From the NCBI GenBank assembly GCA_023511455.1, contig JAIMBJ010000031.1:1-41598 (forward strand): a DNA stretch of 41,598 nucleotides, written 5' to 3'. Below the pieces are notes generated by a model, which worked only from the letters and a program-made list of their open reading frames with translations, had not been told where the DNA came from and did no database searches. The DNA comes from Bacillota bacterium. GTDB taxonomy: Bacteria > Armatimonadota > HRBIN16. The first letter of the stretch is position 1, and the number at the start of each line of letters is the position of its first letter. The translations under genes were made by a program, and so were the position numbers. Shown here piece after piece: positions 33,083-41,552 of the stretch.

Positions 33083-36000
33083 ATGGACAGATTCGATATC
33101 TCACCATTCGCTTTGCCGAACTGCGAACCGGGAGAGTATCGCTTCGAGGAGCCGCGCGACATCCAGCAGTTGCGTGTGCGCTTTCGCGGGCAGATACCTG
33201 AGGTTCTCCACGTCTACTACCTGCGAAAGACCTGGCCGCAGGTGCGCATAGAATATGCCCGTGATATGGACAATCCCTGCGCCTTCGGCTGGACGCCCAT
33301 CGATGACCACTTCAACACCCAGTGGCAGCAGGCAGCGATACAGGTACATCCAGAAAGCCCCCGCACGGCACGGATTACCTTCAAGGGGCTGAGCGCAGAG
33401 TTTCCAGACGTGCAGGACTACGATGTGACCTTCCGGCGCACACTGGGTCTCAAGATCGAAGCGCCCGACCCAAAGCAGATTGTTTCTGTCAACATCTACA
33501 CCACTTCTCGCCCGGTCACCAGCCATCTGCGAGTGGAACTGAATGCCGGCAAGCCAACGCCCGGACATCGCATTCGGCTAAGTACCTACAACGCTTCTCT
33601 CGTTCGATCCGTTCATGCGCCGCGCGGAGTGCGCCCAGTCCACTGGACGCTGGAGCTGCTGCCAGAAGCAGAGCGGTCGTTCGAACTGTATGTGGCACAC
33701 CTGCAACCAGCGCACCGCTACTGCGGGGACGAGGGGCATCTCACCTTCTCGCTGGACGACGATGTGTTCACCATCTCCCTGCAGAGCCTGGTGGAGGAAG
33801 GTCCCATCTGGTACGCGGAAAAGGGCATTTACATCACCTTCGCCAGCGACCCCACGCGCTTTGCCGATTACCAGAAGCGCATCGAAGGCGCGAAGACGCT
33901 GAACCAGCGAGTGAAGGAGCATCGCGAGCAGACCTACGCAGGCGCGTACTACGGACAGCCCCGTCCCCATGTGGTCAGCTACAATCTGGGGTGCAAGCAC
34001 AACCGGCAGCGGTTCTGGCTGGAAGCCAACGGCGACTTGGTGCTGCACAAATGGAACGTCACCAGCATCCCCGGCAAGGACACGGCACGCTTCCTGTGCG
34101 ATGGCAACGCGCGTTTCTTCTTCGGGCTGGAGCGCAAGGCCATAATAGCCCGCTACACCGACCCCCCACCCGTGCTGGCATACAACATTCGCGCCCGCGA
34201 CGGGGATATCGCTATCGAACAGAAGAGCTTCGCCGCGCCGTTAGAGCGCCCCATCTTCGATAAGTCTCTGGCGAGCGATGACACCATCGTGGCTATGGTA
34301 CGGTTTCGCTTCGTGAATCAGGGCGACGCGCCGGCGGTGGCGGAACTACCCGTTGCCTACTCGCACCAGTCGCGCAAGTCCTACAACGCTTACGGCAGTA
34401 ACGGGCTTCAGGATGACTACCTGATACCTCGCAGCGAACAGGATGCGCTGTTTGTGGAAGGCAGTCACATCCTTTCGGAGTGGAACGGTCAAAAGGTGAT
34501 GCGTGCCCGCTGGGAAGGCACCATGCAGCCGGAAGTGCGAGCGAAACAGGTCGTTTTCCGTCAACCGCTGCAACCCGGCGAGGCGTGCGAGCTGCTGCTG
34601 AAGATACCCTACATCGCGATTGACCAGCCACAGGAACTGCATGCGTTGCAGAACCTGGACCTCGACCAGTGCTATCGCGAGGTGACCGCCTTCTGGCGAG
34701 AGCAGGCGAGGCAGGGAGCGCAACTGCAGTGCCCCGAACCGCACCTGACGGCCCTGCACGCCGCGCACCTGAACCATGTGTTGATTACCGACACCGCCAT
34801 GCCCGACGGCAGCGGGCTGATTAATACATCGGTAGGAACTTCCACCTACGGCAACTTCACCAACGAGGCGTGCATGGTTACGCACGAACTCGACCAGCGC
34901 GGCTTGCACGAGGAGGCGCGCAGGCGTATCGAGCTGTGGATAAAGTATCAGGGCACTGCCCCGCAACCGGGAAACTTCACCGACTATGAGGGGATGTACT
35001 TCGGAGCAGGCGGCTACGAGTGCGGAGCATACAATCAGCATCACGGCTGGGCGTTGTGGTGTATCGGGATGCATTACTTCCTGACCGGCGATGCGGAGTG
35101 GCTGCAACGGGTTGCGCCATCGCTGATTGCGGGTTGCGATTGGGTATTCCGCCAGCGACGCAATACCATGCGCCCCCTGCCCCACTCGCGAGGCTGGGAA
35201 TACGGCTTCCTGCCCGCGGGGAGCCTGGAGGATGTCACCGATTTCCACTACTGGCTGTCCACCAACGCCCTGACGTGGCGTGGCGTGGATACCGCTACGA
35301 AGGCGCTGGAAGCCATCGGACATCCCGAGTCACCCCGCCTGCGCCGCGAGACTGATGCCTACCGCGCTGACCTGATTCGCGGATTCGAGACCATGCGCCA
35401 GTACGCACCGCTGGTCCGCCTGCGCGATGGAAAATGGGTTCCGCACTACCCCAGCCGGCTGTATCGGCGGGGGCGCGATGTGGGCTGGATTCGAGAGGTG
35501 CTGGAAGGTGCTGTTTACCTGTTGATTAGCGGTTTGTATGACGCTGACAGCCCGCAGGCGCAGTGGATTCTGGACGATTTTCAGGACAACCGCTATCCGC
35601 AGCCACCCTACGGCTATCTCATTCCTGATTTCGAGGCGAACTGGTTTGACCGCGCGGGGTTCTCCATCCAGCCCAATCTACTGGCGGGACTGATGCCGCA
35701 CCTGCAGCGCGACGAGCCGGAGATTGTTATCTGGATGTTCTACAACGCGTGGTGTTCGTGCTATCGGGAAGAGATTAACGCCATGATCGAACACCCGTCG
35801 CCCGTGCTGGGCTACTCCAACGCAGCGCACTTCAAGACCAGCGATGAGGCAAACGCCATCATGTGGCTGCGGGCGATGTTAGTGTATGCCGACGAGCAGG
35901 TGCTGCATTTCGGGCGCGCTATCCCACGTGAATGGTTCCGCAGCGGGAAGCCGTTCGGTACGGAGGGGGTCTGCACGCGGTTTGGCAGGGTGAGTGTACG

Positions 36001-36220
36001 GTACGAGCCTGCGGTAGAGGGCGATCGGATTACCGCCGAGGTGCGGTTGGATCTGCGTTCCACACCGCCGAAAGTGCTGGTGCGCTTCCGGCATCCGGAG
36101 GGTCTGTCGTTGAAAGCGGTGCAGGTCAACGGTGAACGGACTGAGCGGTTTGATCCCGAGCGCAACGACGCAGACATCACTGGTCTCAACGGCAGGGTGG
36201 TCGTCGAGGCGGTGTTCTAG
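33083..36220 (+). CDS. Large protein with (alpha/alpha)6 glycosidase-like domain
   Basis: 1045 residues from the ATG at 33083, 4 bases after AGAGGAGGTG. No signal peptide. Residues about 1-250 are beta-rich (QLRVRFRGQIPEVLHVYYLRKTW). A middle beta region follows. From about 555 to 960 comes a six-hairpin (alpha/alpha) toroid, seen in HLNHVLITDTAMPDGSGLIN, GNFTDYEGMYFGAGGYECGAY, QHHGWALWCIGMHYFLTGDAEWL and DWVFRQRRNTMRP. The C-terminus is a small beta domain (VLVRFRHPEGLSLKAVQVNG). The toroid type is shared by alpha-L-rhamnosidases and related families (clan GH-L and others). Glu and Asp candidates exist but I cannot assign catalytic residues. It is the last gene of the unit before ndk on the opposite strand. 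Confidence 0.55.
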   Translation: MDRFDISPFALPNCEPGEYRFEEPRDIQQLRVRFRGQIPEVLHVYYLRKTWPQVRIEYARDMDNPCAFGWTPIDDHFNTQWQQAAIQVHPESPRTARITFKGLSAEFPDVQDYDVTFRRTLGLKIEAPDPKQIVSVNIYTTSRPVTSHLRVELNAGKPTPGHRIRLSTYNASLVRSVHAPRGVRPVHWTLELLPEAERSFELYVAHLQPAHRYCGDEGHLTFSLDDDVFTISLQSLVEEGPIWYAEKGIYITFASDPTRFADYQKRIEGAKTLNQRVKEHREQTYAGAYYGQPRPHVVSYNLGCKHNRQRFWLEANGDLVLHKWNVTSIPGKDTARFLCDGNARFFFGLERKAIIARYTDPPPVLAYNIRARDGDIAIEQKSFAAPLERPIFDKSLASDDTIVAMVRFRFVNQGDAPAVAELPVAYSHQSRKSYNAYGSNGLQDDYLIPRSEQDALFVEGSHILSEWNGQKVMRARWEGTMQPEVRAKQVVFRQPLQPGEACELLLKIPYIAIDQPQELHALQNLDLDQCYREVTAFWREQARQGAQLQCPEPHLTALHAAHLNHVLITDTAMPDGSGLINTSVGTSTYGNFTNEACMVTHELDQRGLHEEARRRIELWIKYQGTAPQPGNFTDYEGMYFGAGGYECGAYNQHHGWALWCIGMHYFLTGDAEWLQRVAPSLIAGCDWVFRQRRNTMRPLPHSRGWEYGFLPAGSLEDVTDFHYWLSTNALTWRGVDTATKALEAIGHPESPRLRRETDAYRADLIRGFETMRQYAPLVRLRDGKWVPHYPSRLYRRGRDVGWIREVLEGAVYLLISGLYDADSPQAQWILDDFQDNRYPQPPYGYLIPDFEANWFDRAGFSIQPNLLAGLMPHLQRDEPEIVIWMFYNAWCSCYREEINAMIEHPSPVLGYSNAAHFKTSDEANAIMWLRAMLVYADEQVLHFGRAIPREWFRSGKPFGTEGVCTRFGRVSVRYEPAVEGDRITAEVRLDLRSTPPKVLVRFRHPEGLSLKAVQVNGERTERFDPERNDADITGLNGRVVVEAVF

Positions 36221-36242
36221 GGAAAGCAGGTATGGTTTTGGA

Positions 36243-36387
36243 GGGCAGACACGGGGTTTACGGGGCAGACACAGGGGTCTGCCCCTACGCCCGATTGATG
36301 TGATGCATCCAACCCACCCCGTAGGGGCAACCCCTTGTGGTTGCCCAATTCCTTGTGGTTGCCCACCCCTCTGTGGTCGCCCCTACG
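36243..36387. repeat. Intergenic cluster of palindromic and tandem repeats
   Basis: Between convergent genes lie: GGGCAGACAC twice (36243-36252, 36263-36272); a 9-bp hairpin GGGGCAGAC with loop ACAGGG and GTCTGCCCC (36262-36285); then three tandem units CCTTGTGGTTGCCCA-like (36333-36347, 36351-36365, 36368-36382) enclosed by inverted ends GTAGGGGC (36321-36328) and GCCCCTAC. The pattern resembles dispersed intergenic repeats in several environmental genomes. The hairpin could also help end transcription of the upstream gene. Confidence 0.6.
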
Positions 36388-36405
36388 CCCTGTCCCGCCG
36401 TGAGT

Positions 36406-36819
36406 TTACACCAGTTCATCCGGCTGGAACCACAGCGCGATCTCACTCTCGGCGGTTTCGGGCGAGTCGGAACCGTGAATGATGTTCATCTGCTTGTCGC
36501 AGGTGAAGTCGCCGCGAATCGTGCCCGGTTGCGCCTGAAGCGGGTCCAAAGCGCCCATCATCGTGCGCACCAGCGGGATGGCATTCGGTCCCTCGATGAC
36601 CATTGCCACCACCGGTCCCGATGTGATGAAGTCCACCAGTTCCGTGTAAAACGGCTTCTCGCGATGCACCGCATAGTGCTTCTCCGCCAGCTCGCGCGAC
36701 GCAACCAGCATTTTTAAGCCTGCTATCCTCAGCCCGCGCTGTTCGAAGCGACGGATACATTCACCCACAAGCCCCCGACGCACTCCGTCGGGTTTAATCA
36801 TCACAAACGTTCGCTGCAT
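36406..36819 (-). CDS. ndk: Nucleoside diphosphate kinase
   Basis: 137 residues from the ATG at 36819, which follows AAGGAGG; the longer in-frame start at 36840 has no support. The enzyme transfers the gamma phosphate between nucleoside di- and triphosphates via phosphohistidine. Signatures are [39 protein letters not shown] and the active-site [10 protein letters not shown] with H115. It is a housekeeping gene with its own orientation, convergent with the glycosidase unit and divergent from importer C. Confidence 0.97.
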   Translation of the reverse strand: MQRTFVMIKPDGVRRGLVGECIRRFEQRGLRIAGLKMLVASRELAEKHYAVHREKPFYTELVDFITSGPVVAMVIEGPNAIPLVRTMMGALDPLQAQPGTIRGDFTCDKQMNIIHGSDSPETAESEIALWFQPDELV

Positions 36820-36866
36820 AGTGCCTCCTTCTACCGTCACCTTGCTGAAGGAAAGTATACCTCCGG

Positions 36867-38324
36867 ATGGAGAAAAAGTTCAAAACGGATGGAGCCATGA
36901 AATACGTCTTTCTGTCAACCTTTGCAATACTGGTGTTGCTTTCTGTGGTGGCGTGGCGCATCCAGCCGGAAAACACCGCCAGAGGCAAAATCCCACTGGT
37001 GTGGGTGAGCGACGATAACCCCGCCCGCCGCGAGCAGATAGCCCTGTTCAACCGACTGCACCCGCAGTACGACCTGCGCCTGGACCCCAGCAACACGGGT
37101 ATGGAGAAGGTCATCGTGCAGTCGCTGGCAGGTGTCGGTCCCGACATCTTCGACTGCTACGACGGTTTCCAGCTCTCCGCGTATGTGCGTTCGGGCATCG
37201 CATGGGATGTGACTGACGAGCTAAAGAAGGCGGGCATCGACGTGGAGAGTGAGGTATGGAAAGCGGTGCATCCGAACATCATCCACGAGGGGCGTGTCTA
37301 CGGCTTTCCCACCAATGCCGCGGTGAACGCCACCTGGTTCCATAAAGACCTTTTCGACAGGTACGGCGTGCCTTACCCGAAAGGGCCGTGGACGTGGGAT
37401 GAGTGCGTGCAGGTCGCGAAAAAACTCACTGTGCGCGATAAGAACGGCAGACCGGTGCAGTTCGGGTTGCTGATGGACTGGTGGAACTGGTATCACTTCG
37501 TGCTGCAGTGGGGAGGCAGGCTCTACACCCCCGACGGCACGCGCTGCATCATCGACAGCCCACAGGCTATTGCCGCGGTGCAGTTCATGCAGGATTTGAT
37601 ATACAAACACAAAGTGATGCCCAGTCCGGTAGAGGAGGCGGCGATGGCGACGCAGGGCGGATGGGGGTCAGGCACCATCACGTGGTTCGGTGCGAAGAAG
37701 GGGGCGATGGCGCTGGGAGGCCGGTGGTGGCTGTGTACGCTGCGCAGCTATCAGGGGCTTCGGCTGGGCGCGGTCGAGTCGCCTCACGGTCCGTACCGCG
37801 TGTTTCGTGGCTACGGGCGCGCGTCGCTCATCAACCGCAACAGCCCCCGCCGCGAGCACGCGCTGAAGTTTCTTCTCTATCTTGCCAGCAGGGAGTACAA
37901 CGAGCTGATAAACCATCAGGCGGATGCGCTTGCGCCGGTCAAGAAATACTCCTATACCGAAAAATACCTGCACGACCCCGCTTTCCCAGAGGAAGACTTC
38001 AACGCGGTATGGCGGGATGCGATGAACTACGCGGTGCCGGACGAAATCAGTCCCTTCGTGAACGGACAGGCGGTGCAACGCATCCTGAACAAGCAGCTGG
38101 ACCTTGTCAAGAGCAACCAGAAGTCGGCAGCAGACGCCCTGCGCACCGCCGCCCGCCAGATTAACGAGGAAATCCAGAAGACACTCCAGCGTGACCCCGA
38201 GCTGCGCCGTCGCTACGAGGCACTGGTGAAAGGGAAAGAGAAGGAACCTTCGTCATTCGCTGCCAGTGGGCGTTCTCCGCAGGCGGTAACGACCGGACTC
38301 GAGGGTAACAAAAGTATTAGATAG
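36867..38324 (+). CDS. ABC importer C: membrane-anchored solute-binding protein
   Basis: 485 residues from the ATG at 36867; the ATG at 36897 is a close alternative, and neither Shine-Dalgarno sequence is ideal. An N-terminal hydrophobic helix ([18 protein letters not shown]) without lipobox suggests an uncleaved anchor or signal peptide. The mature part is a family 1 sugar-binding protein: [72 protein letters not shown] and [17 protein letters not shown]. The last 23 or so codons (38253-38324) are antisense to the 3-prime end of the DUF5615 gene and look unlike the usual family end. The two matching permease genes follow only after the inserted toxin-antitoxin pair. Confidence 0.87.
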   Translation: MEKKFKTDGAMKYVFLSTFAILVLLSVVAWRIQPENTARGKIPLVWVSDDNPARREQIALFNRLHPQYDLRLDPSNTGMEKVIVQSLAGVGPDIFDCYDGFQLSAYVRSGIAWDVTDELKKAGIDVESEVWKAVHPNIIHEGRVYGFPTNAAVNATWFHKDLFDRYGVPYPKGPWTWDECVQVAKKLTVRDKNGRPVQFGLLMDWWNWYHFVLQWGGRLYTPDGTRCIIDSPQAIAAVQFMQDLIYKHKVMPSPVEEAAMATQGGWGSGTITWFGAKKGAMALGGRWWLCTLRSYQGLRLGAVESPHGPYRVFRGYGRASLINRNSPRREHALKFLLYLASREYNELINHQADALAPVKKYSYTEKYLHDPAFPEEDFNAVWRDAMNYAVPDEISPFVNGQAVQRILNKQLDLVKSNQKSAADALRTAARQINEEIQKTLQRDPELRRRYEALVKGKEKEPSSFAASGRSPQAVTTGLEGNKSIR

Positions 38325-38684
38325 TTGCTCTGTGGCGTATTTGGAAAGAAAGCGGGCAAGCTGAAGATGGATATCGCTTATCGTTTCAGGTGTTATCCTG
38401 AGCAGTATGACTCCAGCGTGTGGTCTGCGCTGCGCGAAAACGAGCTGCCCAAAGCCCTTGTCGCGGGTAATCAGGATTCGACCTGTTCGCTCGGCGTATG
38501 CTAAGAGTTCCGCGTCCGTAGCGGCGGAAAGACCAGCGTCGCGTGCCCGTACCACATCGTGCCCCCACTCCAGAAGCTGACGCACGGTTTTCTCGTAGAC
38601 GTCCTGGTCGGTCAGGAAACGGAAGATAGCGGTTCGGCTGTCACCTCCTCCGCCTTGATGACCTGCACGGCGTACTCCACGCAT
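38253..38684 (-). CDS. DUF5615 PIN-like toxin
   Basis: Up to 143 residues. The recognisable domain begins FRFLTDQDVYEKTVRQLLEWGHDVVRA (in two parts) near residue 20 and continues with LLAYAERTGRILITRDKGFG, matching the PIN-like fold, with Asp residues in FLTDQD, TDAELL and TRDKGF as metal ligands. Relatives are predicted RNases paired with DUF433 antitoxins. The only in-frame ATG (38684) adds residues that do not belong to the domain and lies 72 bases inside the DUF433 gene, while the GGAGGAGG further in points to a start near the domain but without a canonical codon. The true start is unresolved. The 3-prime end overlaps the convergent binding-protein gene by 72 bases. Confidence 0.75.
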   Translation of the reverse strand: MRGVRRAGHQGGGGDSRTAIFRFLTDQDVYEKTVRQLLEWGHDVVRARDAGLSAATDAELLAYAERTGRILITRDKGFGQLVFAQRRPHAGVILLRITPETISDIHLQLARFLSKYATEQLSNTFVTLESGRYRLRRTPTGSE

Positions 38685-38851
38685 TTGCTGACATCCTCCA
38701 CGCTGAGTTCGGGGTAATAGTCTTGGACGATTTCGCTAAAGGGGATACCTGCCCGGACAAGCTCGAGCACCGCGTAGACAGGGATTCTCGTACCTTCGAT
38801 GCATGGTTGTCCGAAGTGAACAGTCGGGTCTACCACGATTCGCCTTGCCAT
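38612..38851 (-). CDS. DUF433 antitoxin
   Basis: 79 residues, a typical DUF433 protein: ARRIVVDPTVHFGQPCIEGTRIPV at the N-terminus (in two parts), then LELVRAGIPFSEIVQDYY and VEDVSKCVEYA. The domain is a winged-helix-like fold found upstream of DUF5615 toxins, and the order here (antitoxin first, overlapping toxin) is the usual one. GGAGG at 38860-38864 precedes the ATG at 38851. A perfect TATAAT lies just upstream. The pair lies on the minus strand inside an ABC importer operon oriented the other way. Confidence 0.85.
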   Translation of the reverse strand: MARRIVVDPTVHFGQPCIEGTRIPVYAVLELVRAGIPFSEIVQDYYPELSVEDVSKCVEYAVQVIKAEEVTAEPLSSVS

Positions 38852-38870
38852 TGTTCACACCTCCGCATCT

Positions 38871-38876
38871 ATTATA
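38871..38876 (-). promoter_or_regulatory. -10 element of the DUF433/DUF5615 pair
   Basis: The minus strand reads TATAAT here. Transcription starting 6-7 bases downstream would begin almost at the GGAGG Shine-Dalgarno sequence, so the leader would be very short. The -35 region is poor, which fits a weak or autoregulated promoter. Confidence 0.45.
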
Positions 38877-38969
38877 CGGCAAACGGAATGGTCGGTGCAG
38901 TTAGCAGGGAAGGACGGGCAGGTCCCGGCGTCGAAGACTCACTACAACTTCAGTAGACAGTACATACAA

Positions 38970-39929
38970 ATGCGCACCCGAGTTCGCGACGAACGTTATA
39001 TCGCATGGCTCTTTTTGCTGCCGAACTTTCTGGGCTTCGCGATATTCACCGCGGGGCCCGTGCTGTTTTCGCTCGTGGTCAGCTTCAGCAACTGGAACCT
39101 GCAGCGCACAGTGCCCTTCCTGTGGATCGGCTTCGAAAACTACCTTGAGCTGATGCGTGACCAGCAGTTCTGGCTCTATTTCATCAACACGCTCTACCTG
39201 ATGCTGGGAATGCCGGTGGCGATTGCGGGGTCGCTGGCGCTGGCGCTCCTGCTCAGCCAGAAACTGCGCGGCATTGTCCTCTACCGCACTCTCTTTTACC
39301 TGCCCAGCATCACCAGCGGTGTCGCGCTGATGATACTCTGGAAGGCGCTGTACAACCCCGACTTTGGTCCCATCAATGCAGTCATCCACACAGTGAGCCA
39401 GACGCTGGGACTGGACGTGAAAGCGCCGCAGTGGTTGCTGTCCACTGCCAACCTGCTGGGGCTGGATGTGGAACAGGTGCGCCTCACTGCCAAACAGTTC
39501 GGACTGGGCGCACGCGACGCACTCATCATCATGGGTATCTGGATTGCTATCGGCGGTAATAACATGTTGCTCTATCTCGCCGCGCTGACCAACGTGCCGC
39601 AGGAGCTCATCGAAGCGGCGCAGCTGGACGGCGCGGGCAAGTGGTCGGTGTTTCGCAACGTCACCTGGCCGCAACTCGCACCGACCACCTTCTTCATCGT
39701 GGTGATGAGCTTCATCGGGGGGCTGCAGGGCGGCTTCGAGCAGGCGCGGGTCATGACGGGTGGCGGACCCGCAGGCACCACCACCACCCTGACCTACTAC
39801 ATCTACACCAAAGCCTTCGAAGAGTTTCAGATTGGCTACGCCTCAGCCATCTCGTGGATACTGTTTGCCATTATCTTCGTGGTCACACTCATTAACTGGA
39901 AGTTTGGCGCGAAGGAGGTCAGCTACTGA
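38970..39929 (+). CDS. ABC importer C: sugar permease 1 (MalF/UgpA type)
   Basis: 319 residues from the ATG at 38970. A GTG at 38895 is in frame, but neither start has a clear Shine-Dalgarno sequence, and the upstream 25 codons look non-coding. Six helices begin with YIAWLFLLPNFLGFAIFTAGP. The coupling loop EAAQLDGAGKWSVFRNVTWP is canonical, and VMTGGGPAG is the usual segment before the last helix. An insertion of about 30 residues (around LLGLDVEQVRLTAKQFGLG) lies in the third extracytoplasmic loop. It pairs with the next permease and probably with the binding protein at 36867-38324 beyond the toxin-antitoxin insertion. Confidence 0.88.
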   Translation: MRTRVRDERYIAWLFLLPNFLGFAIFTAGPVLFSLVVSFSNWNLQRTVPFLWIGFENYLELMRDQQFWLYFINTLYLMLGMPVAIAGSLALALLLSQKLRGIVLYRTLFYLPSITSGVALMILWKALYNPDFGPINAVIHTVSQTLGLDVKAPQWLLSTANLLGLDVEQVRLTAKQFGLGARDALIIMGIWIAIGGNNMLLYLAALTNVPQELIEAAQLDGAGKWSVFRNVTWPQLAPTTFFIVVMSFIGGLQGGFEQARVMTGGGPAGTTTTLTYYIYTKAFEEFQIGYASAISWILFAIIFVVTLINWKFGAKEVSY

Positions 39930-39943
39930 TTGAGGGAGGTATG

Positions 39944-40807
39944 ATGCTGAACACAGAAGCCGTTCAAAAACCTTCGCCGCTGGCGGTGTGGTGGAATCGG
40001 GTGGGCAAGGGGATTGCCAGCCACCTGATTCTGACGCTCATCGCGCTGACCACGCTCGCGCCGTTTGTGTGGATGGTACTTGCCAGCTTCAAACCGCTGG
40101 AAGAGGTCGAGCAGATAAACCCGCTGCCCAGCGTGTGGCATCCCGAAAACTACGCGAAGGTGTTCGAGCAAATCCCCTTCGCCCGCTACTACTTCAACAG
40201 TGTGTTCATCGCGGCGTGGGTGACCTTCCTGCAGTGCCTGACGAGTGCGATGGCGGCGTACGCCTTCGCCCGCCTGCAGTGGAAAGGGCGCGATGCGGTG
40301 TTTCGGCTGTATCTCGCCACGCTGATGATCCCGGGCGTGGTGACGATGATTCCCAACTACACACTGATGGTGTGGCTGCACCTGCTGGATTCCTACGTCG
40401 GGTTGATTGTGCCTGCGGCGTTCAGCGCGTTCGGTACCTTCCTGCTAAGGCAGTTCATGCTGACCATCCCGCCCTCGCTGGACGAGGCGGCGAAGATCGA
40501 CGGCGCAACCCACTGGCAAATCTTCTGGGACATCATCATGCCCCTCTCCCGCGCGGGCTTGATCACACTGGCGATTTTCACCTTCATGGGCAACTACGGC
40601 TCGTTCTTCTGGCCGCTCATCCTGATTAAAAGCGAACACCTGCGCACCCTGCCCATCGGCATGTTGTACTTTGACACCAACTACGGCAGGCAGACCAACC
40701 TCATCATGGCGGCAAGCGTCATGAACATCATCCCGCTGGTCATCCTGTTCGTGGTGTCGCAACGGTTTCTGGTGCGGGGAGTCCAATTGGGCGCGGTGAA
40801 AGGATAG
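39944..40807 (+). CDS. ABC importer C: sugar permease 2 (MalG/UgpE type)
   Basis: 287 residues from the second of two adjacent ATG codons (39941 and 39944); GAGGGAGG at 39932-39939 gives the better spacing to the second. Helices begin HLILTLIALTTLAPFVWMVL. The coupling loop EAAKIDGATHWQIFWDIIMP matches the family, and QRFLVRGVQLGAVKG is the classic C-terminus. It follows permease 1 by 14 bases. The ATPase for this importer is not in the window. Confidence 0.92.
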   Translation: MLNTEAVQKPSPLAVWWNRVGKGIASHLILTLIALTTLAPFVWMVLASFKPLEEVEQINPLPSVWHPENYAKVFEQIPFARYYFNSVFIAAWVTFLQCLTSAMAAYAFARLQWKGRDAVFRLYLATLMIPGVVTMIPNYTLMVWLHLLDSYVGLIVPAAFSAFGTFLLRQFMLTIPPSLDEAAKIDGATHWQIFWDIIMPLSRAGLITLAIFTFMGNYGSFFWPLILIKSEHLRTLPIGMLYFDTNYGRQTNLIMAASVMNIIPLVILFVVSQRFLVRGVQLGAVKG

Positions 40808-40813
40808 CCTGAT

Positions 40814-41365
40814 ATGGAAGGTAACCCCTGGCGTACACTCAGCTCTACGCCTGTCTACGACAACCCGTGGATTTCGGTGACGGAGCATCGGGTCATCAAG
40901 CCTTCCGGTGGAGAAGGCATCTACGGGGTGGTGCACTTCAAGAACCGCGCTATCGGCGTGTTACCACTGGACGGGGAGGGCTGTACCTGGCTGGTGGGTC
41001 AATATCGCTACACGCTCAACAGCTATTCATGGGAAATCCCCGAAGGCGGTGGCAGGCTGGACGAGGAACCGTTAGCGGCGGCGCAGCGCGAGCTGAAGGA
41101 AGAAACGGGCATGGAGGCGGACGAGTGGCGCGAAATCCTGCGGATGCACCTGTCGAACTCCGTGACAGACGAACTGGCGATTGTGTACCTGGCGCGTGGG
41201 CTGCGCATGGGCATGGCGCAACCGGAGGATACCGAGCAGCTGCAGGTGCGTCGGGTGCCTTTCGAGGAGGCGTACCGCATGGTGTGCACAGGCGAAATCA
41301 CCGACGCTATCAGCGTGGCGGCAATCCTGCGCGCTCAGCTCATGCTACAGAATGGAGACCTTTAG
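40814..41365 (+). CDS. NUDIX hydrolase (ADP-ribose pyrophosphatase-like)
   Basis: 183 residues, starting 6 bases after the permease stop. The NUDIX box is complete: GGGRLDEEPLAAAQRELKEE followed by TGM, matching G-x5-E-x7-REUxEExGU. The N-terminal beta sheet (TPVYDNPWISVTEHRVIKPS) and the position of the box resemble ADP-ribose or nucleotide-sugar pyrophosphatases of the NudF type. The reaction would be cleavage of a nucleoside diphosphate linked to a sugar-like moiety. Position in a sugar-import operon fits nucleotide-sugar turnover, but this is inference. Confidence 0.88.
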   Translation: MEGNPWRTLSSTPVYDNPWISVTEHRVIKPSGGEGIYGVVHFKNRAIGVLPLDGEGCTWLVGQYRYTLNSYSWEIPEGGGRLDEEPLAAAQRELKEETGMEADEWREILRMHLSNSVTDELAIVYLARGLRMGMAQPEDTEQLQVRRVPFEEAYRMVCTGEITDAISVAAILRAQLMLQNGDL

Positions 41366-41481
41366 CAGGTAACCGCTTTGCTTCGGTGGCGTCGTTCCTG
41401 CGCGTGAGGGTGATCGAGAAATGGTAGGAGTCAGGCAATTGCTATAGTCTTGCAGAGTTGGCGACACAAAGCGACATCATC

Positions 41482-41552
41482 TGTCATTCTGAGCGAAGTG
41501 AAGAATCTCTTTTGAGGCGCCGAGATGCTTCGCTTGCGCTCTGTTAGTATAG
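41482..41552 (+). repeat. Dispersed palindromic repeat (GAGCGAAGTGAAG type)
   Basis: TGTCATTCTGAGCGAAGTG leads into AAGAATCTC and, after an 11-base spacer, an imperfect inverted partner GAGATGCTTCGCTTGCGCTC-like. The arms could form a hairpin. The core matches the left-edge copy at 189-208. The rest of 41366-41598 shows no gene. Confidence 0.55.
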
